This document shows, one piece after another, positions 6,771 through 13,200 of a stretch of DNA of 13,200 nucleotides. The DNA is from CAINEC01 sp046073825 (GTDB lineage: Bacteria; Bacteroidota; Bacteroidia; AKYH767-A; OLB10). Every line of letters begins with the position of its first letter. Within the stretch, counting starts at the first letter, position 1. The position numbers and the translations under genes are program-made. The notes under the pieces are model-generated. The model worked only from the letters and a program-made list of their open reading frames with translations. It was not told where the DNA came from and ran no database searches. The DNA lies in contig JBJTMY010000148.1 in assembly GCA_046073825.1 (NCBI GenBank), positions 1-13,200 on the forward strand, given 5' to 3'.

Positions 6771-7253
6771 ATGTCGACAGCTCATCAATCGCTATCGCAT
6801 CATCAAGCTCATGAAATGCCCAATGCCGAACCCTTCAGGTTCGGCATTGTCGTAGCTGAATGGAATCATTCCATTACAGACGCTATGGCAACGGGTGCAA
6901 TTCGTTTTTTAAAAGATGCTGGTGCTCTCGAAAATAATATTGTTCGTATGAACGTTCCAGGCAGTTTTGAACTAACAGCTGGAGCCTCTATGATGGCACA
7001 AGAAAATTTTGATGCCATCATTTGTATAGGTTGCGTAATTCAAGGCGAAACAAGGCATTTTGATTTTATTTGTGACGCAGTCGCAAATGGAATTACTAAT
7101 CTGACAATTAAATACAACAAACCATTTATATTTGGAGTATTAACTACCGACAACCTCGACCAGGCCATTGATCGTTCGGGGGGCAAACATGGAAATAAAG
7201 GAATTGAAGCTGCTGCTACTGCATTAAAGATGGTAACATTAAAAAATAAATAA
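6771..7253 (+). CDS. ribH: 6,7-dimethyl-8-ribityllumazine synthase
   Basis: Lumazine synthase, 160 residues, catalysing the penultimate step of riboflavin synthesis from 5-amino-6-ribitylaminouracil and 3,4-dihydroxy-2-butanone 4-phosphate. It normally assembles as pentamers or 60-mer capsids. Motifs are FRFGIVVAEWN (22-32), VPGSFELTAGA (62-72), GCVIQGETRHFDFI (87-100) with catalytic H96, FGVLTTDNLDQAIDR (121-135) and KHGNKG (139-144). W31 replaces the common phenylalanine of the substrate pocket. The 20-residue N-terminal tail before the fold is longer than in E. coli; I recall such tails as common in Bacteroidota proteins. M16 could be an alternative start, but 6771 sits well after the TPR gene. 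A perfect 12-bp hairpin lies in codons 17-27. No other rib gene is in the window, so the pathway is dispersed. Confidence 0.96.
   Translation: MSTAHQSLSHHQAHEMPNAEPFRFGIVVAEWNHSITDAMATGAIRFLKDAGALENNIVRMNVPGSFELTAGASMMAQENFDAIICIGCVIQGETRHFDFICDAVANGITNLTIKYNKPFIFGVLTTDNLDQAIDRSGGKHGNKGIEAAATALKMVTLKNK
6821..6849 (+). repeat. perfect inverted repeat (12-bp stem) inside the 5' part of ribH
   Basis: CAATGCCGAACC (6821-6832) is followed by five bases (CTTCA) and its exact reverse complement (6838-6849). The stem is 7/12 GC in a low-GC region. It lies in frame within ribH and encodes part of the conserved PNAEPFRFGI segment. No T-run follows, so it is not an intrinsic terminator. Confidence 0.85.
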
Positions 7254-7255
7254 CT

Positions 7256-7696
7256 ATGAAAACGTCTAAAATTATTTTACTGATTTCTTTTTGTTTTTTA
7301 ACTTCTAACATTTTTGCGCAAAAGAAAGCAACGCCTGCTAAACCAAGTCCGAAAGTTCCTGTAATTAAATTTTGCAATGCTGATCTGGATACCGCACGCA
7401 CAACCAAAATGAATTTAACTACTTTGCAAGAATGGTCGAATGAAACTAAAGTGATGGTAAAGTGCAGCGACGGGAAATCGTATCAATTACATCAATTCGT
7501 AATACAAGTGATTGTAAAAAACCCGTTGGAAGTAAAAGATTTTGGTATTGGCAACGATGGCTTTCCTATATTAGCCAAGAAATCGATAGCCAAACTTTTA
7601 CCTGGCGACACTGTATTTTTAAAAGATGTTGTAGGATTTGATGACAAAGGATCGGAAATTAAACTTCCGGGTATAGCCATCGCCGTTACTGAATAA
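7256..7696 (+). CDS. small secreted protein, resembling the GldM C-terminal domain
   Basis: A 146-residue protein with a Sec signal peptide (basic MKTSK, hydrophobic 6-20, FAQ at 20-22, cleavage after A21 or Q22). A Lys/Pro-rich linker (23-36) precedes one small beta-rich domain. Its end, LLPGDTVFLKDVVGFDDKG then LPGIAIAV (114-144), resembles the last Ig-like domain of GldM, the gliding/type IX secretion motor protein, where a 'xxGDxVxFxxIxxxxxDGxxxxLxxIxxxI' pattern recurs. I infer that similarity by eye. Two cysteines (C40, C70) could form a disulfide in the periplasm. ATG 7256 is 2 bases after the ribH stop, so it is the last gene of that cluster. I cannot assign a function; an envelope accessory role is a guess. 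Confidence 0.72.
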   Translation: MKTSKIILLISFCFLTSNIFAQKKATPAKPSPKVPVIKFCNADLDTARTTKMNLTTLQEWSNETKVMVKCSDGKSYQLHQFVIQVIVKNPLEVKDFGIGNDGFPILAKKSIAKLLPGDTVFLKDVVGFDDKGSEIKLPGIAIAVTE

Positions 7697-7707
7697 ATAA
7701 TTTCGAA

Positions 7708-8139
7708 TTACTTCTTCCACTCTGCGTAAGAAGTCGGTGTTTCATACAACCGCAATTGGACTAACTCCAATCCTGATGGAATTTTTTTATTTAATCGATC
7801 ACGTATATCCAACATAATATTTTCACACGTTGGCTGATAAGGCGTAATGATAATTCTTGTCCAGTTTTGTTCTGACCAATTCATATTTGCATGTTCACTA
7901 TTTTGACGTAGTACCAAAGCATGATCAAAAACATCTATCACCTCCCCTTTCACCCATTGTTTAATATCAGTAAAATCAGCAATCATTCCATCTAAAGGAG
8001 CTCCTGGCTTATTTAAAATTTCACCATTTACTGAAACGTGCAAAATGTAGGTATGTCCATGAATATGCCTACACTTACCTGGATAATGTTCCAATGCGTG
8101 AGCCATATCAAAAGTGAAAATTTTATTGAGTGTAACCAT
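7708..8139 (-). CDS. queD: 6-carboxytetrahydropterin synthase / 6-pyruvoyltetrahydropterin synthase family
   Basis: A 143-residue T-fold protein of the PTPS/QueD family. The zinc ligands are H14 (FDMAHAL) and H27/H29 (CRHIHGH), with catalytic C23 just before the HxHGH. D72/H73 (VFDHALVL) and E133 (LYETPTS) complete the usual active site. The PTCENI block (103-108), equal to PTxEN, is the other family marker. In bacteria this enzyme most often converts dihydroneopterin triphosphate to 6-carboxytetrahydropterin for queuosine and other 7-deazapurines. The PTPS reaction for a tetrahydropterin cofactor is the alternative, and no queC/E/F gene is nearby to decide. It lies 32 bases downstream of the importer operon but has a well-formed promoter of its own. 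Its 3' end is 11 bases from the convergent secreted-protein gene, with no terminator between them. Confidence 0.9.
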   Translation of the reverse strand: MVTLNKIFTFDMAHALEHYPGKCRHIHGHTYILHVSVNGEILNKPGAPLDGMIADFTDIKQWVKGEVIDVFDHALVLRQNSEHANMNWSEQNWTRIIITPYQPTCENIMLDIRDRLNKKIPSGLELVQLRLYETPTSYAEWKK

Positions 8140-8146
8140 AATAGTT

Positions 8147-8177
8147 GCAAAAATGTAGATTATTCATTTAGCTACAA
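8147..8177 (-). promoter_or_regulatory. queD promoter (-33 TTG and -7 element)
   Basis: Read on the minus strand, TTG at 8177-8175 is followed by exactly 19 bases and then CATTTTTGC (8155-8147), one base from TAnnTTTGC. The start codon at 8139 is 7 bases later. The -33 TTG overlaps the stop region of the upstream permease gene, so queD can be expressed independently of the importer. Confidence 0.6.
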
Positions 8178-9278
8178 AGAATAAATATCATTATTCTGAT
8201 TTCTTGAAATAGAAAACAAAGCATATAAACAAATACTCAAACAAATTCCAGGAAACACAACCAACCACCAGGCAAAAAATGATTCCTTTCCTTCCATCAT
8301 CAAACTCCCCCATGTAACTTCATCTGGTGAGATTCCCCAACCTAAAAAGCTTAACGATGATTCCGCAATAATTGCTCCTGCAAATGAAAATGCAAAAACA
8401 GTAATCATTAGCGGTTTTAAATTGGGAAGAATTTGTTTGATAGTAATTCTCCACCACGAAGCTCCAGACATCAAAGCGGCCTGATAATAATCCATTTCCT
8501 GAATACGCTTTATTTCTGCCCTTACCATTCTTGAAATATCCATCCATCCAGTTACTCCTAAAACAATAATTAAAGTTAAAACGCCTTGACTAAATAATCC
8601 CATGACTGCCACCACAAAAAACAATCTAGGAAGAGAAGAAAATAAAACAGTAAGCTGCATTTCTATTTTCTCGACATAGATAGTTATACTTTTTGATGTT
8701 GCGACTTTTATTCGAGTAATTAATAAAAACACACCACAAGCCATTATCAAACATAAAACTTTAATCATCCAACTTACTTGTACATAGGTAATCAAGTTAA
8801 ATAAAAACAATAAAAAGAATAAGGTAATAAATATTTGCAACCAACTAAATTTTAGTGCGCCTTCTGATAAAAATGCAGAAGATGCGCCTAAAACTAAACC
8901 AATAAACAAACTTAAAATTGTAGAACACAAACCTACTAAAAGCGCGTATCTAGTTCCCTGAATTATGCCTGCAAGTACGTCACATCCTCGAAGCGTAGTA
9001 CCTAACCAATGCCGATAATAGCTTGAATTATTTTTTAATGTCTGATGTTCAAAAGGGCTTTTATAATCAGCATTGTCAAAGTCACTTACACCTGCTGAAT
9101 AAGGAATAATCGTTTTAACAATAAAATCATGTGCTTGCTCTTCATATCCTATATTTTGCAAGAAAGGAAACGATACTTGATGCCCCCTGACTAACATCAA
9201 TGGCTGTTCATTACTAAGCATTGGTCCGCATAAACCAATAATAAAAAACAACATTAAAATCCGGTAGCTTAATTTCAT
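8172..9278 (-). CDS. peptide-type ABC importer permease, DppC/OppC-like, with extra helices
   Basis: A 368-residue inner-membrane permease of the DppC/OppC family. An N-terminal helix (5-21) is followed by a periplasmic stretch. The family entry motif HWLGTTLRGCDVLAGIIQGTR (90-110) comes next, where the typical motif is 'HPLGTDxLGRDVL...GAR'. The cytoplasmic EAA loop is AALMSGASWWRITIKQILPN (267-286), and ESSLSFLGWGI (306-316) with WGSLMMEG (323-330) are C-terminal family marks. Between the second and third core helices an inserted segment of about 60-70 residues holds two extra hydrophobic stretches (about 144-166 and 169-190), absent from standard members. The start overlaps the upstream permease stop by ATGA, implying translational coupling. 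With the partner permease it should form the channel of an importer for peptides or similar compounds. The ATPases are not encoded nearby. Confidence 0.88.
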   Translation of the reverse strand: MKLSYRILMLFFIIGLCGPMLSNEQPLMLVRGHQVSFPFLQNIGYEEQAHDFIVKTIIPYSAGVSDFDNADYKSPFEHQTLKNNSSYYRHWLGTTLRGCDVLAGIIQGTRYALLVGLCSTILSLFIGLVLGASSAFLSEGALKFSWLQIFITLFFLLFLFNLITYVQVSWMIKVLCLIMACGVFLLITRIKVATSKSITIYVEKIEMQLTVLFSSLPRLFFVVAVMGLFSQGVLTLIIVLGVTGWMDISRMVRAEIKRIQEMDYYQAALMSGASWWRITIKQILPNLKPLMITVFAFSFAGAIIAESSLSFLGWGISPDEVTWGSLMMEGKESFFAWWLVVFPGICLSICLYALFSISRNQNNDIYSL

Positions 9279-10663
9279 TCTGTAACAGTTAATGATTTTA
9301 AAGTACGACCATTTATTTTTTTTTGGAAATAATCCAACGCAAGGAAGGAGATGGATGTTACAATTCCAACAAAACCGAACATAGCTATTAACACTGGTAC
9401 ATCTTGATTTCTTGCAGATTGCATCAATAAATTACCAAGACCAGGAATAGAAAACAACTGTTCTACCACCAAGGCACCAGAAAGCAATCCCGGTATTAAA
9501 AGAAAAATAAATGTGGAGGCAGAATACAACGTGTTTTTTAATACAAAGCGATATAATATTGTTCGATTAGATAATCCCATCATTTTAGCAGCCAATACAT
9601 AGTTCATTTCATACTCTGATTCAAACGTTCTAAAAAACAATAAAACAAAAAACACAATAGGGCCGAAAGAAAGCGACAAAACTGGAAGAATGAAATAAGG
9701 AAATGATTTCAACAAACTGATTACTCCTACTCCGTCGTCGTTGAATAATGGAGCAAATGAAAAATTAGCCGGGAAAATTTCTAAGGTATAAGGATTCGCT
9801 AATAAATAAATAAACATAGCACCAATAAAAAAAGCAGGAATACTATACAAATAGGTTAAACTTTTTAATGACCATCCCACCCATCTTTTTCCTTTATTTA
9901 AAAACAATTCACACGCAAAAATTACACTCACAACTATAATAAAAACACACGAAAAAAAACTTATTAAAAATGTAATAAACATAGGCTTTTTCAACTCAGC
10001 AAAAACGTCATTTTTACTATACCAAGAGAAAGCATAAATACCTTTGTTATCTTTCAACAAATCACCTATCCATTTCGAAAATTGATTATCCGAATTAAAA
10101 TGTATAACAGGAATAAATTGCAACAAGTTATATTGATTAGTTAATTGATTTATATTTCTAATAGAAGATTCAGCTGCCATTTCTGACGACAATAAAGATT
10201 TGTAGTGTTTAAAATGTTTATTTAACGAATCAATTTGAGTGGAAAACATAATTTCATTTGCTGAATTTTGAATTTGCAAAATTTGTGATGGAGGAATTTT
10301 CCAATCTTCATTATGAATTGCAAACAAACTTTGATAAATTGAATACATGGTTGTTGGGCTACCAGACTTACAAGACCAATAAATTAAAAATTTTTTTTCT
10401 TGCGACTCGGGAAAGTACTTAAAACTATCTGGCAATGCCAGATTCGATATGGAAACAAAAAAAGGCGCTTGATTCAATCCGTATTGATGATATAATTGTA
10501 TATAATCAGGAGAATAAATAGACAGAGTATGTTGCGAAAAAGCACTATTGGATGTTAACGATTGTAAAGGCCGATTACTTTGATAACGAATGAGCAGAAA
10601 CGAAAAACCAGTAACGACAAAAAAGGAAATTACGACCAATGTAATTTTTACAACTATCTTCAT
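9275..10663 (-). CDS. peptide-type ABC importer permease, DppB/OppB-like, with enlarged periplasmic loop
   Basis: A 462-residue inner-membrane permease; DppB/OppB proteins are usually about 300-340. Helix 1 spans about 5-25. A soluble, presumably periplasmic, region then runs to about residue 226, and its end FSKWIGDLLKDNKG (195-208) corresponds to the family 'W.G.LLrGDlG' motif. Core helices follow at about 228-252, 266-289, 319-345, 380-402 and 425-444. The EAA loop is AAKMMGLSNRTILYRFVLKN (358-377) and the signature EQLFSIPGLGNLLMQSA (401-417) is near the end. About 120 residues of the loop (60-190) have no counterpart in standard members. ATG 10663 starts 3 bases after the binding-protein stop, and the 3' end overlaps the next permease by 4 bases. 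It functions with that permease; transported substrate unknown. Confidence 0.9.
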   Translation of the reverse strand: MKIVVKITLVVISFFVVTGFSFLLIRYQSNRPLQSLTSNSAFSQHTLSIYSPDYIQLYHQYGLNQAPFFVSISNLALPDSFKYFPESQEKKFLIYWSCKSGSPTTMYSIYQSLFAIHNEDWKIPPSQILQIQNSANEIMFSTQIDSLNKHFKHYKSLLSSEMAAESSIRNINQLTNQYNLLQFIPVIHFNSDNQFSKWIGDLLKDNKGIYAFSWYSKNDVFAELKKPMFITFLISFFSCVFIIVVSVIFACELFLNKGKRWVGWSLKSLTYLYSIPAFFIGAMFIYLLANPYTLEIFPANFSFAPLFNDDGVGVISLLKSFPYFILPVLSLSFGPIVFFVLLFFRTFESEYEMNYVLAAKMMGLSNRTILYRFVLKNTLYSASTFIFLLIPGLLSGALVVEQLFSIPGLGNLLMQSARNQDVPVLIAMFGFVGIVTSISFLALDYFQKKINGRTLKSLTVTE

Positions 10664-10666
10664 TCA

Positions 10667-12523
10667 TTAATTATTTACCGATGATTGATAGTGAAGCGTA
10701 TTTATTTGCAAAGGAGAATAAATAATTCCTGGTCGCTCCGCATAAAATTTTGCATTGTCAAATCGTTTATGAAGAACACAACGACGAACTAATTGATACA
10801 TGAAGATATAAGGCTGTTCATCATAAATCAACTTTTGCATTTTCTTTTCCAGTGACACTTTCTTCTTGGCATCAGTTTCTTTTGCAATTGCATAAATCAA
10901 ACTGTCTGTGGTGCTATTTCCAAAACCAGTATAATTTGACCCATTACCAAAATAAGAATCAGTTGACCATAGCTGACTATAATCTTCAGGGAAAGAAGAA
11001 GTATTCCACGACCCCATTGCTAAGTCATAATTATGTGAAGTCACTTTCTCTAACCACGTTGGATAATCACATGGTATTAGCTGAATTTGTATGCCCGCAT
11101 TTTTCATACCTTCCGCTATAATCATTGCCATTTCCTTCCAATCTGGGATAGTATTCATATAAATCAGTTGCAAAGACAAATTCAAAACCTTATCTCCAAC
11201 TTTCTTTTCTCGAATACCATCATGATTGATGTCCACCCAGCCACTTGCTGCTAAGAACTGATTTGCTTTTTTTAAATCAAACGGAATTAGCGAAAGCTCC
11301 TTATTGCACACTAGTTTTAACGGTGCTACTGGGCCTGCCACGCGTTTATTGATGCCTTTATTAACCACCTTAATCATTTCATCAATTGGAGAAGAAAATG
11401 CAAGTGCCTTACGTACATTAATATCATTAAGGATGAATGGTTGTTTAAATCCATCTGGTCGAGTATTAATTGCAATATAGGTGTACCCATAAGTATCGAC
11501 GAACTTACTATGATAATTTTTATTAAAGAGATCATCCTTCTTCAATTCAAGTAGGAGACGAGTTGGAAATGCGCCAGATGCATCATACAATTGATTAATA
11601 AAACTATTTTTTTGAACAGAAGGATCTTGAGCAATTCGAAAAATTATTTTTTGCGGGTATGCTTTGAAACTTTTATCGGAAATTTTATCAGACCAATGAT
11701 TTTTCTTTTTAACAATGGAAATAAATTGCCCTCGCTCCCATTTTTCTAATTGATACGCTCCTAATCCATTTATCATTTCAGGATTATCTCCCATGGCATC
11801 GCTATTAAATATTTTCGCCCAATCTTTTAATTCCTTATTTGTTTCCTGTAAAAAAGAGGAATCGTTTAATTGAAGAAATGAAATATTTTTTAAAGTAGCC
11901 AAGCAATCATAGTTTCTTGATTGTAAAATTGGATAATCACACCACATTGGAATATTATAGCTTGAAGTCGTTTTGAAAATAATTTTAAATGTTAATGAAT
12001 CGTTCTTATCAACAATAACATCTTGAATATTTTCAAAGAAAAACTTATTAGATACATTATTCGTGAGTTTACATTTGGATGCTTTGATGGTAAAAATCAC
12101 ATCTTCGGGAAGAACTTGTTGTTGATTGTCCCAAGTGATTCCTTTTTTTATTTTAAAAGTCAATGTTTTTTCATCGGGTGAAACAACGGGCATCGATTCA
12201 CATATTCCAGGCTTCATACATCCATGGTCTAAATCGGTTGTAAGAAGGGCTTGATGCAAATACATTAATACCTCATCTCGTATTTGAGAAGAACCATTTG
12301 TAGGATGAAGATTATCTGGATCTGCTAAAATATGCACATTAACAACGTTAGAATCTGACCATGAAGGATCCCAAAACTCCGAATTAGGTAATGAACAACT
12401 TAATAAATTGTCAATTGTTGTAGTTTGAGTAGCGGACTTCTTTTCATTGCAAGAAGAAACAAAAACTGTCAAAATGAAACAGTTAAAGACAAAAACTTGA
12501 ATTGATTTTAAATTAAATGGCAT
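10667..12523 (-). CDS. ABC importer substrate-binding lipoprotein, family 5 (OppA/DppA-like)
   Basis: A 618-residue extracytoplasmic solute-binding protein (SBP_bac_5). The lipoprotein leader has a hydrophobic core at 8-22 and lipobox VSSC with C25. The mature part opens with the family's N-terminal pattern, ADPDNLHPTNG (67-77), an ALLTTD segment (92-97), and SPDEKTLTFKIKKGITWDNQ (115-134) followed by EDVIFTIKA (140-148). The C-terminal part retains SWNTSSFPEDYSQLW and YDEQPYIFMYQ-type blocks. Members bind di- and oligopeptides, nickel chelates or sugars, and the ligand cannot be read from sequence. It is longer than E. coli OppA/DppA (about 535). It is the first gene of the minus-strand importer operon, 3 bases ahead of the DppB-like gene. 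In Bacteroidota it would sit on the outer face of the inner membrane or inner face of the outer membrane. Confidence 0.93.
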   Translation of the reverse strand: MPFNLKSIQVFVFNCFILTVFVSSCNEKKSATQTTTIDNLLSCSLPNSEFWDPSWSDSNVVNVHILADPDNLHPTNGSSQIRDEVLMYLHQALLTTDLDHGCMKPGICESMPVVSPDEKTLTFKIKKGITWDNQQQVLPEDVIFTIKASKCKLTNNVSNKFFFENIQDVIVDKNDSLTFKIIFKTTSSYNIPMWCDYPILQSRNYDCLATLKNISFLQLNDSSFLQETNKELKDWAKIFNSDAMGDNPEMINGLGAYQLEKWERGQFISIVKKKNHWSDKISDKSFKAYPQKIIFRIAQDPSVQKNSFINQLYDASGAFPTRLLLELKKDDLFNKNYHSKFVDTYGYTYIAINTRPDGFKQPFILNDINVRKALAFSSPIDEMIKVVNKGINKRVAGPVAPLKLVCNKELSLIPFDLKKANQFLAASGWVDINHDGIREKKVGDKVLNLSLQLIYMNTIPDWKEMAMIIAEGMKNAGIQIQLIPCDYPTWLEKVTSHNYDLAMGSWNTSSFPEDYSQLWSTDSYFGNGSNYTGFGNSTTDSLIYAIAKETDAKKKVSLEKKMQKLIYDEQPYIFMYQLVRRCVLHKRFDNAKFYAERPGIIYSPLQINTLHYQSSVNN

Positions 12524-12527
12524 TAAA

Positions 12528-12535
12528 CAAATATA
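12528..12535 (-). promoter_or_regulatory. -7-like element at the binding-protein start
   Basis: On the minus strand TATATTTG (12535-12528) fully matches TAnnTTTG, but it ends only 4 bases before the ATG at 12523, so transcription would begin at or next to the start codon. No TTG lies 19 bases upstream. It is either a promoter giving a leaderless mRNA or a chance match. Confidence 0.4.
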
Positions 12536-12537
12536 AA

Positions 12538-12553
12538 TTATAAGCGATTATAA
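12538..12553. repeat. short inverted repeat upstream of the importer operon
   Basis: TTATAA (12538-12543), four bases GCGA, then TTATAA again (12548-12553). TTATAA is its own reverse complement, so this is both a direct and an inverted repeat. It lies immediately upstream of the -7-like element and could be an operator, but AT richness makes chance likely. Confidence 0.3.
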
Positions 12554-12582
12554 AATCTCTTTGAATAAAATTAAAAATAATT

Positions 12583-12613
12583 TTGGAGAAGAACATTTAC
12601 TTCTTACATTTGC
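12583..12613 (+). promoter_or_regulatory. promoter of the tRNA cluster
   Basis: TTG at 12583-12585 is followed by exactly 19 bases and TACATTTGC (12605-12613), a full match to TAnnTTTGC. The mature tRNA-Ser 5' end is 13 bases later. It has the same geometry as the queD promoter. Confidence 0.8.
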
Positions 12614-12625
12614 AGCCCCACATAA

Positions 12626-12715
12626 GGTGAGGTGCCTGAGAGGCCGAAAGGAACAGTTTGCTAAACTGTCGTACGGGTAACCGTACCGCGGGTTCGAATC
12701 CCGCCCTCACCGCCA
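12626..12715 (+). tRNA. tRNA-Ser (anticodon GCT)
   Basis: Acceptor GGTGAGG (12626-12632) pairs with CCTCACC (12705-12711). The anticodon stem ACAGT/ACTGT encloses loop TTGCTAA with anticodon GCT at 12660-12662. A long variable arm typical of serine tRNAs (GTACGG-GTAA-CCGTAC) spans 12671-12686, and the T arm is GCGGG-TTCGAAT-CCCGC. The 3' CCA is encoded (12713-12715). It reads AGC/AGU codons and is the first of three tRNAs. Confidence 0.95.
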
Positions 12716-12762
12716 GGTATTTAGAGTACTCGTTCTAAAATTATAATAATACAGATATCGTT

Positions 12763-12836
12763 CGGGGTGTAGCGTAGCCCGGTATCGCGCCACATTTGGG
12801 ATGTGGAGGTCGTAGGTTCGAATCCTGCCACCCCGA
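12763..12836 (+). tRNA. tRNA-Pro (anticodon TGG)
   Basis: Acceptor CGGGGTG (12763-12769) pairs with CACCCCG (12829-12835), with discriminator A at 12836. The anticodon stem CCACA/TGTGG encloses TTTGGGA with anticodon TGG at 12797-12799. The T arm is GTAGG-TTCGAAT-CCTGC. CCA is not encoded (the next bases are CAA) and must be added after transcription. It lies 47 bases after tRNA-Ser. Confidence 0.95.
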
Positions 12837-12910
12837 CAAATAAGTTCTTCGACATTACATTTAATTATCCATTTTCAGATTGTCGTTTTTTTTTTCAGAA
12901 CCCTGAAATC

Positions 12911-12984
<74 letters not shown>

Positions 12985-13042
12985 CTTAGCACTTTTTTTA
13001 CCAAGCATTTTCATCTTTTCACTATATGAATTTATTTATTCG

Positions 13043-13066
13043 CCAAATTGTTCTTTAATAATTTGG
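13043..13066 (+). repeat. hairpin between tRNA-Arg and the next gene
   Basis: CCAAATTGTT (13043-13052), loop CTTT, then AATAATTTGG (13057-13066) forms a 10-bp stem with one G-U pair. No T-run follows directly, so it is not a classic terminator. It may end tRNA transcription inefficiently, or sit in the leader of the gene starting at 13174. A 14-bp AT palindrome is also present at 13124-13137. Confidence 0.5.
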
Positions 13067-13173
13067 AGTCGATTATTTTAAAGGGGAAATTTACTGTTCG
13101 ATATCAACTATCGTTACCATCTTTTATTTTAAAATAACCCATTTTTAAATTAATTACTAACTAAAAAATTATT

Positions 13174-13200
13174 ATGAAACTAAATTACAAATCATGGTTT
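13174..13200 (+). CDS. start of a gene cut by the window edge
   Basis: ATG at 13174, preceded by an A-rich stretch (CTAAAAAATTATT) like other Bacteroidota initiation sites, opens a frame of nine codons to the window end: MKLNYKSWF. A basic N-terminus followed by aromatic residues could be the start of a signal peptide, but nothing more can be said. No TAnnTTTG element is evident in the 189-base gap before it. Confidence 0.4.

Noticed and set aside
6821..6849. The ribH hairpin as an FMN riboswitch or terminator
   Set aside because: It is within the coding sequence, is a single simple stem, lacks the RFN multi-helix consensus, and has no following T-run.
10852..11121. 89-codon plus-strand open frame within the binding-protein gene
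   Set aside because: It is antisense to a well-supported family gene, has low-complexity composition, and no recognisable domain.

Overview
The window is about 13.2 kb of low-GC bacterial chromosome, almost certainly from the phylum Bacteroidota. The evidence is: initiation regions without clear Shine-Dalgarno sequences; several upstream motifs matching the Bacteroidota -7 element TAnnTTTG (6049, 12605, and on the minus strand 8155 and 12535), two of them with a TTG exactly 19 bases upstream; exported proteins ending their leader in FAQ or a lipobox; and a gene set (paired 5'-nucleotidase domain genes next to dnaA, a TPR gene directly before ribH, a secreted protein whose end resembles the GldM C-terminus) typical of that phylum. 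I cannot place it below phylum. The content is largely housekeeping. I see no transposase, phage gene, CRISPR array, restriction, toxin or defence cassette.

Layout. Bases 1-1669 (plus) form a tight run: the end of an EamA/DMT-type transporter, a YigZ/IMPACT protein, and an M42-like metallo-aminopeptidase, with 2-base gaps. A 4HBT acyl-CoA thioesterase on the minus strand meets this run tail to tail with overlapping stop codons. Bases 2166-3855 (plus) hold two overlapping genes that together supply the two domains of an exported UshA-type 5'-nucleotidase, with the C-terminal domain encoded first. dnaA follows behind a strongly AT-rich leader and ends at a clear intrinsic terminator. A low-molecular-weight protein phosphatase comes next, then a promoter and a three-gene plus-strand cluster: membrane-anchored TPR protein, ribH (lumazine synthase), and a small secreted GldM-C-like protein.

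From 7708 to 12523 everything is on the minus strand. A peptide-type ABC importer operon reads lipoprotein binding protein, then DppB-like permease, then DppC-like permease, with a 3-base gap and an ATGA overlap. No ATPase gene accompanies it. Both permeases are enlarged compared with the family. A QueD/PTPS-family gene follows, apparently with its own promoter embedded in the 3' end of the last permease. Divergent from the importer is a plus-strand tRNA cluster (Ser-GCT, Pro-TGG, Arg-TCT) behind a good promoter. The window closes with the first nine codons of a probable further gene.

The most interesting points are modest: the split and order-reversed nucleotidase, a perfect 12-bp hairpin inside the 5' coding part of ribH, the oversized ATPase-less importer, and the secreted GldM-C-like protein in the riboflavin cluster. 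No gene-free stretch exceeds 300 bases. The longest is 12985-13173, which holds only a 10-bp-stem hairpin and a short AT palindrome.
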